A stretch of DNA of 64,000 nt, from positions 1,506,001-1,570,000 of the forward strand of contig NZ_CP054699.1 of the NCBI RefSeq assembly GCF_022558445.1, read 5' to 3'. Under the pieces are notes generated by a model that had not been told where the DNA came from, searched no databases, and saw only the letters and a list, made by a program, of their open reading frames with translations. The translations under genes and the position numbers were made by a program. Positions 8,168 to 16,293 of this stretch are shown in pieces. This stretch comes from Candidatus Contubernalis alkalaceticus. Its GTDB lineage: Bacteria; Bacillota; Dethiobacteria; SKNC01. The first letter of the stretch is position 1. The number at the start of each line of letters is the position of its first letter.

Positions 8168-8911
8168 TTGAGGTTTCTAAATACACGATTTACTATCGGA
8201 ATTCTTATTGTATTTATAGGTGTTTCGGCAATGCTTAATGCTTTGGAAATAGCTACTATTAATATTGGGGGTTTAATAAAAACGTATTGGCCTGTTATTT
8301 TAATTCTCTGGGGTTTGAATTCTTTAATGGATTATTTTCGTGGTTCCGGAGAAGAGGAAACCAGGGTGCTGCGGTCTCTGGGGGAGCTGGTATCGGGTTT
8401 GATTGTCCTGGCATTGGGAGTATTATTTTTAGGAGGAAATCTGGATCTTATAGGAGTAGATTTTAGACTATTTTGGAAGCTGTTCTGGCCGGTGATTATT
8501 ATTATTTTTGGAATCAGTATGATCCGAGGAAGAGTACCAAAAGAAGGTGGAAAAAACCATTGGGCTTTCATGGGGGGCATTGAAATGGGAAAGAGTTCAT
8601 TTAAGCTGCAGAGTGGAACCTATTTTGCTGTCATGGGTGGTATTGACCTTGATTTAAATAAAGCAGAAATACCTGAAGGGGAAACGGTTTTAGACTTGAC
8701 TGCAATCATGGGAGGTATTGACATTATTGTTCCCAGAGATCTGCCTATAATTTGTGAAGGAACAACTCTACTTGGAGGGATAGATTTTTTAAAGGAGTCC
8801 ACCGGAGGAATAATATCAACTAAAAAAATGGAATATCGTCCGGGAAATAATCAACCAAGGATCCGTTTTGTGGTTAGGACCCTTATGGGTGGAGTAAGCA
8901 TTAAACATTAA
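8168..8911 (+). CDS. LiaF-like cell-envelope stress membrane protein
   Basis: A 247-residue protein with four hydrophobic segments in the first ~120 residues (TIGILIVFIGVSAML, YWPVILILWGL, LIVLALGVLFLGG, WPVIIIIFGISMI). A C-terminal beta-solenoid-like domain follows, with repeated MGGI(D/E) turns. This is the DUF5668 plus LiaF-like arrangement; LiaF inhibits the LiaRS envelope-stress system in Bacillus. No histidine kinase or regulator partner is adjacent. TTG at 8168 is chosen because AGGAGGA lies seven bases upstream. The frame is open back to 8099, overlapping the cyclase stop, so the two genes are probably co-transcribed. Confidence 0.82.
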   Translation: MRFLNTRFTIGILIVFIGVSAMLNALEIATINIGGLIKTYWPVILILWGLNSLMDYFRGSGEEETRVLRSLGELVSGLIVLALGVLFLGGNLDLIGVDFRLFWKLFWPVIIIIFGISMIRGRVPKEGGKNHWAFMGGIEMGKSSFKLQSGTYFAVMGGIDLDLNKAEIPEGETVLDLTAIMGGIDIIVPRDLPIICEGTTLLGGIDFLKESTGGIISTKKMEYRPGNNQPRIRFVVRTLMGGVSIKH

Positions 8912-9051
8912 CCATGATTCAAAACTACCGTGTTTGTTTTTTATCCTGAGGCCACTGTGAATATACGGAATCAATCTAACCAAAACTAAATGAATAATCA
9001 TTTTTTTAAAAGACAAAAAGATTTAAAATGGTATGGGAGAGGAGTATAGAT

Positions 9052-9627
9052 ATGATTCGTGAATTGGTCTTACAAAACAGAAGTATACGTCGATTTAAAG
9101 AAGAATTTTTGATTGAATCTGAAACTCTTAGGGAACTGGTTGACCTGGCCAGGCTTACTCCTTCGGCCAGGAATATGCAGCCTTTGAAGTATATATTAAG
9201 CAGTGATCCTAAAACAAACTCCATTATTTTTTCTGCCCTGGGTTGGGCAGGCTATCTTAAAGACTGGAATGGTCCGGAAAAAGGGGAAAGGCCCTCAGCA
9301 TATATAATTATTTTAGGAGACAAGAATGTAACTGATAATTATTGGTGTGATCATGGTATTACGGCACAGACAATTCTTTTGGGAGCGGTGGAAAAAGGGC
9401 TGGCAGGCTGTATGATTGGCACCATAGACCGGGAGATCCTTTATGAGGGGCTGAGTATTCCTAAGGATTATGACATTTTGCTGGTTCTGGCTCTGGGAAA
9501 ACCGGCAGAACAGATTGTGTTGGAGGAGAAAAATAAAAATGGAGACATTAAATACTGGCGGGATGACCAGGGGATTCATCATGTACCTAAAAGGCCTTTA
9601 GAGGAATTAATAGTTAAAGCGTATTAA
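9052..9627 (+). CDS. Nitroreductase-family FMN oxidoreductase
   Basis: A 191-residue flavoprotein of the nitroreductase family. The FMN phosphate-binding N terminus is NRSIRRFKEE. The second block is LARLTPSARNMQPLKYI, and the C-terminal block has DYDILLVLALGKPAEQ. Members use NAD(P)H to reduce nitro compounds, flavins or quinones. Reading from the ATG at 9052 gives the usual length and a good AGAGG site; an upstream ATG at 9028 is less likely. The next gene starts 11 bases on, and a third follows closely, suggesting a three-gene transcript up to 11514. The substrate is unknown. Confidence 0.88.
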   Translation: MIRELVLQNRSIRRFKEEFLIESETLRELVDLARLTPSARNMQPLKYILSSDPKTNSIIFSALGWAGYLKDWNGPEKGERPSAYIIILGDKNVTDNYWCDHGITAQTILLGAVEKGLAGCMIGTIDREILYEGLSIPKDYDILLVLALGKPAEQIVLEEKNKNGDIKYWRDDQGIHHVPKRPLEELIVKAY

Positions 9628-9637
9628 AGGGGAGGGG

Positions 9638-10255
9638 ATGAATGAAGAAATGTCAGGTTTTCCTCTTTCTGGTTCTAATAGTCAGGACTGTGAAATCATA
9701 TGTAGGAAAGTTATAAGTTCCCCTTTTGCTATAATAGCACCCCACGGTGGTGGAATTGAGCCGGGGACCAGTGAACTGGCTGAAAGCATCGCCCATAAGG
9801 GATATCATCTATACTGTTTTTTGGGGAAACGCTATGCAAATAATCAAGATCTTCATGTGAAAAGCACTTTTTTTGATGAACCCGAGGCTCTGGAGCTTTT
9901 GGCAGAGGTTGAGGTCTGCCTGGCCTTGCACGGCTGTGAAGGGGATGAAGAGCTGATTTACATTGGGGGGCTGAATAATAAGCTTATATTACTCACTACA
10001 TGTATGTTGCTCCAGCATGGTTTCCAGGTTAAAGATGCTCCCAAAGCTTTGGCGGCTAAATCTCCAAAAAACATATGCAACCGCTGCTTGGGAAAAAAAG
10101 GCCTGCAGTTGGAGCTGTCTTATGGATTGAGGAAAAGCATGTTTGAAAATGTAGATCGGCGACAAGGAAGAGAAAAGGTCACTCAGGTTTTTTACCGGTT
10201 TGTGGAAGCGGTGGATAAAGCGTTGAGGGGGTACAGACAGATTTTTTTTAATTAA
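9638..10255 (+). CDS. Poly-gamma-glutamate hydrolase-like (YjqB family) protein
   Basis: A 205-residue protein of the YjqB family, zinc peptidases that cleave poly-gamma-glutamate in phages and Bacillus. The metal-binding N-terminal motif is visible as IIAPHGGGIEPGTSELA. A later strand holds CLALHGCEG with a further conserved His. No signal peptide is present, so it would act inside the cell unless released by lysis. Lying between a nitroreductase and a flavoprotein gives no clue to its substrate. ATG at 9638 is very close to the GGGGAGGGG site; ATG at 9650 is an alternative. Confidence 0.82.
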   Translation: MNEEMSGFPLSGSNSQDCEIICRKVISSPFAIIAPHGGGIEPGTSELAESIAHKGYHLYCFLGKRYANNQDLHVKSTFFDEPEALELLAEVEVCLALHGCEGDEELIYIGGLNNKLILLTTCMLLQHGFQVKDAPKALAAKSPKNICNRCLGKKGLQLELSYGLRKSMFENVDRRQGREKVTQVFYRFVEAVDKALRGYRQIFFN

Positions 10256-10272
10256 TGATTTAGGAGGCATTT

Positions 10273-11514
10273 ATGGATGTAATTGTGATTGGTGGTGGGG
10301 CATCTGGTATGATGGCAGCTGGGAAAGCTGCAGAATATGGTTTGAATGTAGTGCTATTGGAGAAAAAGCCGGATCTGGGCAGAAAACTGCTGATTACCGG
10401 AAAAGGCAGGTGTAATATCACCAATGCAGCTGAAAGGGATATTCTCTTACAGGAGATAAATTCTAATCCTAAATTTTTATATGCTTCATTTAACCTTTTT
10501 GATAATCAAGATATGATTAGCTTTATGGAAAGCAGAGGCGTAAAAACTGCGGTTGAACGGGGAGAACGGGTATTCCCTCAGTCGGGAAGATCCAAAGATG
10601 TGCTGGAAGCTTTTATTAATTATATAAAAGAAAAAAAAGTGACGGTGAGAACAGCGGAAAAAGCACAGAAAGTATTAATTGAGGGCTCTTCGGTCAAAGG
10701 GGTAAAGACAGATAAAGAAAATTTATTCAGCAAAAGGGTAATTTTAGCCGCCGGTGGTTCTTCTTATCCGGTGACCGGTTCTACTGGAGACGGTTATAAG
10801 ATGGCTAAGGAGGTAGGTCACACTATTATATCTTTACGTCCGGGCTTGGTACCTTTGGAGATAATAGAAAAATGGGCTGTTGAATTACAGGGGCTTTCTT
10901 TGAAAAATGTCAATCTGGAGGCCATTGCCGGAGGAAAAAGTCTGGGCAGCCAGTTTGGAGAGATGCTTTTTACTCATTTTGGTATCTCAGGCCCCATTGT
11001 CCTTACATTAAGTAATGCTGTTGCCGACAACTTAACTAAAAAAAGTAAAGTTACGCTGGTACTGGATTTAAAACCTGCTTTAACTTTAGAACAACTGGAC
11101 TTGAGACTTCAGAGGGATTTTGAAAAATATTCCAGAAAGAACTATAAAAATAGTCTAAAAGAACTTTTACCGCAGAAAATGATACCTGTTATTATTAAAC
11201 TCAGCGGCATTCCAGAGGATAAACCGGTTAATCAGTTATCCCGGGAGGAAAGAGCAGGGTTGGCAGGATTACTGAAAAGATTAGAAATGCGAGTAAAAAG
11301 AGTTAGGCCTCTAGAGGAGGCCATCGTTACTCGGGGTGGAGTCAAGGTCCAGGAGGTAAATCCAAAAACATTAGAATCTAAATTGATTTCTGGACTTTAT
11401 TTTTCCGGAGAGGTTTTGGATATTGATGCAAATACAGGGGGATACAATCTCCAGTGTGCTTTTTCTACCGGATATGCTGCCGGTAAAGCTGCCGCAGAGT
11501 CCTGTAGAAAATAA
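10273..11514 (+). CDS. BaiN/HI0933-family FAD-dependent oxidoreductase
   Basis: A 413-residue flavoprotein. The N-terminal Rossmann fold begins VIGGGASGMMAAGKAAEYG, with Glu-Lys in VVLLEKKPD at the end of the second strand for the FAD ribose. The family block GRKLLITGKGRCNITNA follows, then AAGGSSYPVTGSTGDGY. The C-terminal FAD-contacting block is GLYFSGEVLDIDANTGGYNLQ. The length is typical. Homologues include the E. coli YhiN type and bile-acid flavoproteins, so the substrate is open. ATG is eight bases after AGGAGG and 18 bases after the YjqB-like gene, consistent with co-transcription. Confidence 0.9.
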   Translation: MDVIVIGGGASGMMAAGKAAEYGLNVVLLEKKPDLGRKLLITGKGRCNITNAAERDILLQEINSNPKFLYASFNLFDNQDMISFMESRGVKTAVERGERVFPQSGRSKDVLEAFINYIKEKKVTVRTAEKAQKVLIEGSSVKGVKTDKENLFSKRVILAAGGSSYPVTGSTGDGYKMAKEVGHTIISLRPGLVPLEIIEKWAVELQGLSLKNVNLEAIAGGKSLGSQFGEMLFTHFGISGPIVLTLSNAVADNLTKKSKVTLVLDLKPALTLEQLDLRLQRDFEKYSRKNYKNSLKELLPQKMIPVIIKLSGIPEDKPVNQLSREERAGLAGLLKRLEMRVKRVRPLEEAIVTRGGVKVQEVNPKTLESKLISGLYFSGEVLDIDANTGGYNLQCAFSTGYAAGKAAAESCRK

Positions 11515-11756
11515 TATTAAGTGTTTCTTTGTTTAGACATTTTACTGCTAAAAATCTGAGGGATGAATCTTGTTATTTTATTAGCTAGTTAAAATTATAA
11601 CATAATAAGTATTATTAAAAAAAATTAATAGTTACATATTGTAAAAACAGAAGGAGAATCTTTTTTTCTGTCAAATAATAATTAAAATGAAACATTGATA
11701 TTAAGCCAATTTCATCAAGATCGTCATAGTATACGTTAAAAAATAGGGAGGTGGTT

Positions 11757-11921
11757 ATGTCGGAGAAATATAAATGTAAAATTTGTAATTATATCTATAT
11801 GCCTAAATTGGGTGACCCTGATAACGGTATAGAACCTGGAACTTCATTTGAAAAGCTGCCCGATGATTGGGTCTGTCCTGTTTGTGGAGCAGGTAAGGGA
11901 CAATTTACTTTATTTGAGTAA
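11757..11921 (+). CDS. Rubredoxin (first of a tandem pair)
   Basis: A 54-residue rubredoxin with the iron ligands in C7-x2-C10 and C40-P-V-C43 and the usual core [15 protein letters not shown] and [14 protein letters not shown] follows GGGAGGTGGTT. The next rubredoxin starts 73 bases downstream and is closely similar, so the pair is probably a local duplication. The two may be co-transcribed up to the strong terminator at 12160. Confidence 0.94.
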   Translation: MSEKYKCKICNYIYMPKLGDPDNGIEPGTSFEKLPDDWVCPVCGAGKGQFTLFE

Positions 11922-11993
11922 TAAAAGTCAGTAATCGGTAGAAATAGATGGCATGATATAAGGTAGGGAATAATTAATCAGGAGGTGTTTTTA

Positions 11994-12152
11994 TTGGATA
12001 AATATGAATGTGAAATTTGTGGATATGTTTATGACCCTGAAGCAGGGGATCCGGATAATGATATAAACCCTAAAACCTCATTTGAAGACCTGCCCGATGA
12101 TTGGGTTTGCCCCATTTGTAGTGCGGGAAAAGAAGATTTTATAAAAATTTAG
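11994..12152 (+). CDS. Rubredoxin (second of a tandem pair)
   Basis: A 52-residue rubredoxin starting at TTG five bases after GGAGGTG. Ligands are C6-x2-C9 and C39-P-I-C42, with the core [13 protein letters not shown] and DLPDDWVCP. It is closely related to the gene just upstream. A strong intrinsic terminator follows eight bases after the stop. Confidence 0.94.
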   Translation: MDKYECEICGYVYDPEAGDPDNDINPKTSFEDLPDDWVCPICSAGKEDFIKI

Positions 12153-12159
12153 GTAAGAT

Positions 12160-12205
12160 GTAAGGGAGTGTCTATTAGACACTCCCTTACGATAATTATT
12201 TTTTT
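12160..12205 (+). terminator. Intrinsic terminator after the rubredoxin pair
   Basis: A perfect 13-bp stem (GTAAGGGAGTGTC / GACACTCCCTTAC) with a TATTA loop is followed within a few bases by a long T run. It separates the rubredoxins from the TlpA-like gene, whose ribosome-binding site begins just after the T run. Confidence 0.9.
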
Positions 12206-12225
12206 TTAGGAGGTTACGTTCCACT

Positions 12226-12891
12226 ATGGCATCCAAGAAATTTATGAAATACAACAAAAATCTTATTTTGAATTCTGTTCTGGGTGCTGTGTTATTAATT
12301 TGTTTTATATTCTTCCTAACTGCATGTGGATTTCTTACCAATAATAATGGAATAGAAGAGTTTGATGAGCCCCAGCAACCGGATCAGTTTATAAAAAAAG
12401 ACGATTTTCATATGCAGTTGGAACGGGAAGAAGTCATAGAAACTGCTCCCCAAACAGGCTGCTTTGCCCCTGGGTTTACCCTAACTGATCTGGACGGGAA
12501 TGATTGGAGTTTAGAGGATTTCTGTGGTCATAGCTTGATTGTTATGTTCTGGGATACAATTTGTTCACCCTGTATTGAAGATATGAATCTATTGGAGGAG
12601 TTAAATACTTCTGATGAGCGTATTACGGTAATCGCTATTAATGTTAGAGAGCAGCAAGAAGTTGTTAAAAGCTTTGCGCAGAAAAAAGGATATTCTTTCC
12701 AAATACTATTAGACACTAAAGGAGAGGTTTTTAAACAACAATATTTACTGAAAGAGGTTCCGGTTACCATCGCCATTAATTCTCGAGGGGAAATTACTTT
12801 TATTCAAAAAGGCCCTATGGGGAAAGATAATTTAGAAATGCTGCGGAGAAGTGCCCTGGAGATGATGGAACTATACCCAATTATAAAATGA
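12226..12891 (+). CDS. TlpA/ResA-like thioredoxin-fold lipoprotein
   Basis: A 221-residue membrane-anchored thiol-disulfide protein. A hydrophobic segment ending in the lipobox FLTAC (about residues 18-37) is followed by an acidic linker. The AhpC/TSA-Redoxin domain then begins GCFAPGFTLTDLDG. The active site is C113-S-P-C116 in WDTICSPCIED, and the cis-Pro loop is EVPVTIAIN. Relatives reduce apocytochrome c or other extracytoplasmic thiols. No cytochrome maturation or CcdA gene is nearby, so its partner is unknown. It has its own AGGAGGT site and a downstream terminator. Confidence 0.88.
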   Translation: MASKKFMKYNKNLILNSVLGAVLLICFIFFLTACGFLTNNNGIEEFDEPQQPDQFIKKDDFHMQLEREEVIETAPQTGCFAPGFTLTDLDGNDWSLEDFCGHSLIVMFWDTICSPCIEDMNLLEELNTSDERITVIAINVREQQEVVKSFAQKKGYSFQILLDTKGEVFKQQYLLKEVPVTIAINSRGEITFIQKGPMGKDNLEMLRRSALEMMELYPIIK

Positions 12892-12952
12892 AGCATTCCA
12901 CTGCCGAAAGGTCATTTCGGCTAAAAATATTCGCAAATGGTATCCTTTTTTC

Positions 12953-12981
12953 TTGAGCCATAAGGCTTTTTTTTTTTTTAC
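12953..12981 (+). terminator. Intrinsic terminator after the TlpA-like gene
   Basis: A short stem (GAGCC / GGCTT with an ATAA loop) is followed by about 13 T residues. Just upstream a second hairpin, GCCGAAA / TTTCGGC, may assist. Confidence 0.7.
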
Positions 12982-13150
12982 ATTAAAGTATTTTTGCAGA
13001 AAAAAACGTAAAATCAAATATATTAATAGAACCTTAGTAGGTAAACCATGGATGGGTATAGAAGTATATAAAATATTAATAAAAATTAATAAAAACAGTA
13101 TTTACTATATTTTAAACATTTTTATTTAAAGAATGTGAGGTTAGTGTGAT

Positions 13151-14686
13151 TTGTTTTTTAATGAATTTTTTTTAAATAAAAGATTTAAGTTATTTACGCT
13201 TATAACTGTTTTGTTGTTATGTATAGTTATCACTAGTTATATAAATCTACAATTGGGAATGGAAGTAGTATATACTCATTTATTTTATATCCCCCTGGTG
13301 CTGTCGGGAATATGGTTTTACAGAAAAGCCTTATGGACTGCCGCTTTCTTAAGTTTTTTTCATATTTCTGCTAATATTTTATTTCAAGGTACTATTTTAT
13401 CCAGTACTATAATTCGTAGTGTTATGTTTTTTCTAATTGCTTTCATGGTTGGTTATCTTACGGAAAAAAAGGATGAAGCAGAAAATATACTGCTAAATAT
13501 AAAAGGTGAGCTGGAGGAAAAAATTATTGAAAGAACGCGGGAGTTGGAAAGTGTCAATAGTCAACTGCAGCAGGAATTATTAAGGCGAAAACAGGAAGAA
13601 GAAACTTTAAAAAATGATATTACGGATCTTAAACAAACTGAAGAACAGCTTATTTATCTAAGCTATCATGATAGTATGACCGGTCTTTATAATAGAACCT
13701 TTTTTGAGGAAGAATTAAAGCGGGTGGATAACGGGCAACAACTGCCTTTAAGCATCATTATGGGCGATGTAAATGGCTTAAAGCTGGTTAATGATGCCTT
13801 TGGCCATGATCAAGGGGATAAACTGCTTAAAAAATTAGCTAATATATTGAAAAGTTCATGTCGTCAAGGGGATGTTATTTCCCGATGGGGTGGGGATGAG
13901 TTTGCAGTACTCTTGACTAATACTGATGAGAGCACCGCTAATAGAATTTCTAACCGAATAAGGAAGTCCTGTAGTGAAGCTGCTGCCGATCCCATTCAGT
14001 TAAGCATTTCTTTAGGAGTTGCTACTAAAGAAAAGCTTTCTCAGGAAATTTATATGGTTATCAAAGAAGCTGAGAATAAAATGTACAAATATAAATTAAT
14101 GGACAGCAAAAATATTCGTAGTTCTGTTGTTTTTTTCTTACTTGAAACCTTAAAGGAAAGAACGTATGAAACTGAAGAACATATTCTCAACATTCAAAAT
14201 TTCGCCTTAAAAATGGGAAATCTCCTTAATTTACCGGAAAAGGTTTTGGAGAATCTTACACTGTTGGCGGAACTGCATGACATTGGAAAGATAGCTATCT
14301 CAGATAGTATATTAAGAAACATTGGTAATCTTTCTGATGAAGAGTTTGAAATTATGTGCAAGCATCCAGAAACAGGTTATAGAATTTCAAATTTTTCTCC
14401 TGGTTTGGCCCACATTAGTGAAGCTATTTTAGCTCATCATGAAAGATGGGACGGAATGGGTTATCCTCAGGGTCTTAAAAGAGAGGAAATTCCCTTGATT
14501 TCAAGGATAATTGCTATTTGCGATTATTATGATGTTATAACCAGGGGTAATAATTTCGAGAAAGCATTAAGTAAAGAAGAAGCTTTTGAGGAAATTTTAA
14601 TGAGTTCCGGCAGCAAGTTTGATCCTGAACTGGTAGATATTTTCCTTTCAATCTTAAACTCAAGCTGTCTAGTGCAAGCAAAATAA
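13151..14686 (+). CDS. Dual GGDEF and HD-GYP membrane signalling protein
   Basis: A 511-residue protein able in principle to make and break c-di-GMP. About four hydrophobic segments (about 9-110) precede a charged coiled coil (115-165). The GGDEF domain has the intact signature at 247-251 and an RQGD inhibitory RxxD site at the right spacing. The HD-GYP domain follows: H376-D377 in LAELHDIGKIAI, KHPETGY, then AHHERWDGMGYPQGL and ICDYYD. All catalytic motifs look complete. The TTG start lies ten bases after GTGAGG. Many bifunctional proteins have one dominant activity, which cannot be told here. Confidence 0.9.
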   Translation: MFFNEFFLNKRFKLFTLITVLLLCIVITSYINLQLGMEVVYTHLFYIPLVLSGIWFYRKALWTAAFLSFFHISANILFQGTILSSTIIRSVMFFLIAFMVGYLTEKKDEAENILLNIKGELEEKIIERTRELESVNSQLQQELLRRKQEEETLKNDITDLKQTEEQLIYLSYHDSMTGLYNRTFFEEELKRVDNGQQLPLSIIMGDVNGLKLVNDAFGHDQGDKLLKKLANILKSSCRQGDVISRWGGDEFAVLLTNTDESTANRISNRIRKSCSEAAADPIQLSISLGVATKEKLSQEIYMVIKEAENKMYKYKLMDSKNIRSSVVFFLLETLKERTYETEEHILNIQNFALKMGNLLNLPEKVLENLTLLAELHDIGKIAISDSILRNIGNLSDEEFEIMCKHPETGYRISNFSPGLAHISEAILAHHERWDGMGYPQGLKREEIPLISRIIAICDYYDVITRGNNFEKALSKEEAFEEILMSSGSKFDPELVDIFLSILNSSCLVQAK

Positions 14687-14774
14687 ATAATATCACTGGA
14701 AAAACAAATTCCTCGGAAGGTCCGGTAATAAATATTATGTTAAGTAGCGGGAAAAAAAGGCAAAAACAAAGGGG

Positions 14775-15689
14775 CTACTCTAATTCATCATTTATCTGAA
14801 TTAATTCTTCCATAACAATAGCAGCTTTTATATCAATAAGCCCAACATCTTGTGTGTCTAGGGCTCTTTGAAGATTGTTTAATGCTGTGTCAAGATCTTC
14901 AACGTTATAATTTTCTAAATCCCTTGTCACAACTAGACTTTGTTCTTTCATATAGGTTAGGCTTTCTTGAGCTTCTTCATAATTATCAACTGCTGCACTG
15001 AGGACGATATTTCTTGTGTGGTATTTCAATTCATTTACTGTGGAAATAGTGTTTTCTGCAAAGGGAACCATAAATTTTGATAAATAATTAGTAAGCTCAT
15101 TTGCTTCAGTCAAAGTACCGAAGTGATTTTGTTCTGAGCTAAATAAGGTTAAACCCTCTAAAGATTCTTCAAAAGAGTTTATTGTATCTGTGTACATATT
15201 TTCCTGGATAAGTTTAGGTTCCAATTCATTCCACTGGTAATGAACTTCAGTTATATTTGTTTTAATATTATCCCAGATTTCTTCGGTATTTGTGGGTAGT
15301 TGATTATTTTCTCCACCATCGTTTTCTTCATCCAGTTCCCTTTGTAACACTTCACCTAAAATAGTTTTTTCAAAAGTTATCTCCACTTCCTGGCCTTCCT
15401 CACCCTCTGATTCCTGATTTTCCTGTTCATCAGATTGCTGATTCCCTGATTCAGCACCTTCACCGGACTGTTGAGAAACTAAGGTTACTAATGGAATTAA
15501 ATCAGCCTCATGCATAATTTCTAATAAGGCAGATTCTATTTCCTCTACTTCCTCTGGCATCTCAATTTCGTTCTGGGTATTTTCCCCTGAGTTTTCTTCT
15601 TCAGAACCACATCCAGGGATTCTACATCCGGCAATTAATAGTATTAAGATCAGTAATGTGAGGAAAAATGTTTTTTTCTTAAACAGCAT
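14775..15689 (-). CDS. Acidic lipoprotein of unknown function
   Basis: A 304-residue protein with an N-terminal signal and lipobox (LLIAGC; the lipidated Cys is in AGCRIPGCG). Next comes a long low-complexity region rich in Glu, Gln and Asn (about 25-135) and then a helical C-terminal half with conserved-looking Tyr, Asn and Glu residues. It is probably anchored outside the membrane. I do not recognise the domain. ATG follows GAGGTGATAGT. It is convergent with the GGDEF/HD-GYP gene and downstream of the KaiC/kinase operon, but a 187-base gap makes membership in that operon unlikely. Confidence 0.75.
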   Translation of the reverse strand: MLFKKKTFFLTLLILILLIAGCRIPGCGSEEENSGENTQNEIEMPEEVEEIESALLEIMHEADLIPLVTLVSQQSGEGAESGNQQSDEQENQESEGEEGQEVEITFEKTILGEVLQRELDEENDGGENNQLPTNTEEIWDNIKTNITEVHYQWNELEPKLIQENMYTDTINSFEESLEGLTLFSSEQNHFGTLTEANELTNYLSKFMVPFAENTISTVNELKYHTRNIVLSAAVDNYEEAQESLTYMKEQSLVVTRDLENYNVEDLDTALNNLQRALDTQDVGLIDIKAAIVMEELIQINDELE

Positions 15690-15769
15690 ACTATCACCTC
15701 AGATATAGTATATCCGGTCTTTTAAAAGAGAATACAAATATCATGAACCCTTTCACAGGATGCTGATAT

Positions 15770-15830
15770 TTTCGCTTACGCCATCGTGGAACTAAGAAGC
15801 CCCCATTTCTTAAGTGGTGGGGGCATATCA
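15770..15830 (+). repeat. Hairpin resembling an IS200/IS605-type right end
   Basis: The segment holds GGAACTAAGAAG followed by GCCCCCA / TGGGGGC arms (15799-15824) around an AT-rich loop with CTTAAG. This GGAACT...AAGCCCCCA...TGGGGG layout is reminiscent of right-end guide-RNA regions of IS200/IS605-family elements. There is no tnpA or tnpB frame here, so if correct it is a relic. The match is from memory, not from alignment. Confidence 0.4.
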
Positions 15831-15876
15831 TAAAACTCTAAATTTCATTCTGATTTTTCTACTTCCTTATAATTCC

Positions 15877-16293
15877 CTAATTACTTGCAATAATTGTTTT
15901 TTTCCTATACCCAATATTCAAGGCTTGTCCTTCACTTAAAATATCTTTTATTTTTTTTAAGAATTCACTTATATTAAAGGGTTTTTCAATAACACCTGCT
16001 ACATAGTGAAAATCATCTATCTTCTCTTTAATTACCTCGCTGTAGCCGGTGATAAAAAGAATTTTAGTATAACTACAGATATCTGGTATTTTTTTGGCTA
16101 CGTCTAAACCATTCATTGTCCCAAGCTTTACATCTAAGATGGCTAAATGAGGTTTATGTTCTTTAATAAGACCAAGTCCTTCGGGACCTGTCCCGGCTGC
16201 CCGATGAGAGATATTTTCCAGGGAGAGTATTTCCTGCAAAATCCATCTTACATTATCATCGTCATCAATTAAAACAACATCAATATCAGTCAT
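15877..16293 (-). CDS. Single-domain response regulator (receiver only)
   Basis: A 138-residue CheY-like receiver without an output domain. The acidic pocket is D10-D11-D12, the phosphoacceptor is D54 in AILDVKLG, the conserved Thr lies in ILFITGYSE, and the Lys is in VIEKPF. Its ATG overlaps the stop of the upstream histidine kinase by eight bases, so kinase and receiver are translationally coupled and very probably cognate. With no DNA-binding domain, the output must be protein-protein contact or onward phosphotransfer. Confidence 0.92.
   Translation of the reverse strand: MTDIDVVLIDDDDNVRWILQEILSLENISHRAAGTGPEGLGLIKEHKPHLAILDVKLGTMNGLDVAKKIPDICSYTKILFITGYSEVIKEKIDDFHYVAGVIEKPFNISEFLKKIKDILSEGQALNIGYRKKTIIASN

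Noticed and set aside
13020-13060. Possible c-di-GMP riboswitch above the GGDEF/HD-GYP gene (GGTAAACCATGG)
   Set aside because: Only a short fragment resembles the motif; the flanking stems and receptor loop of the GEMM RNA are absent.
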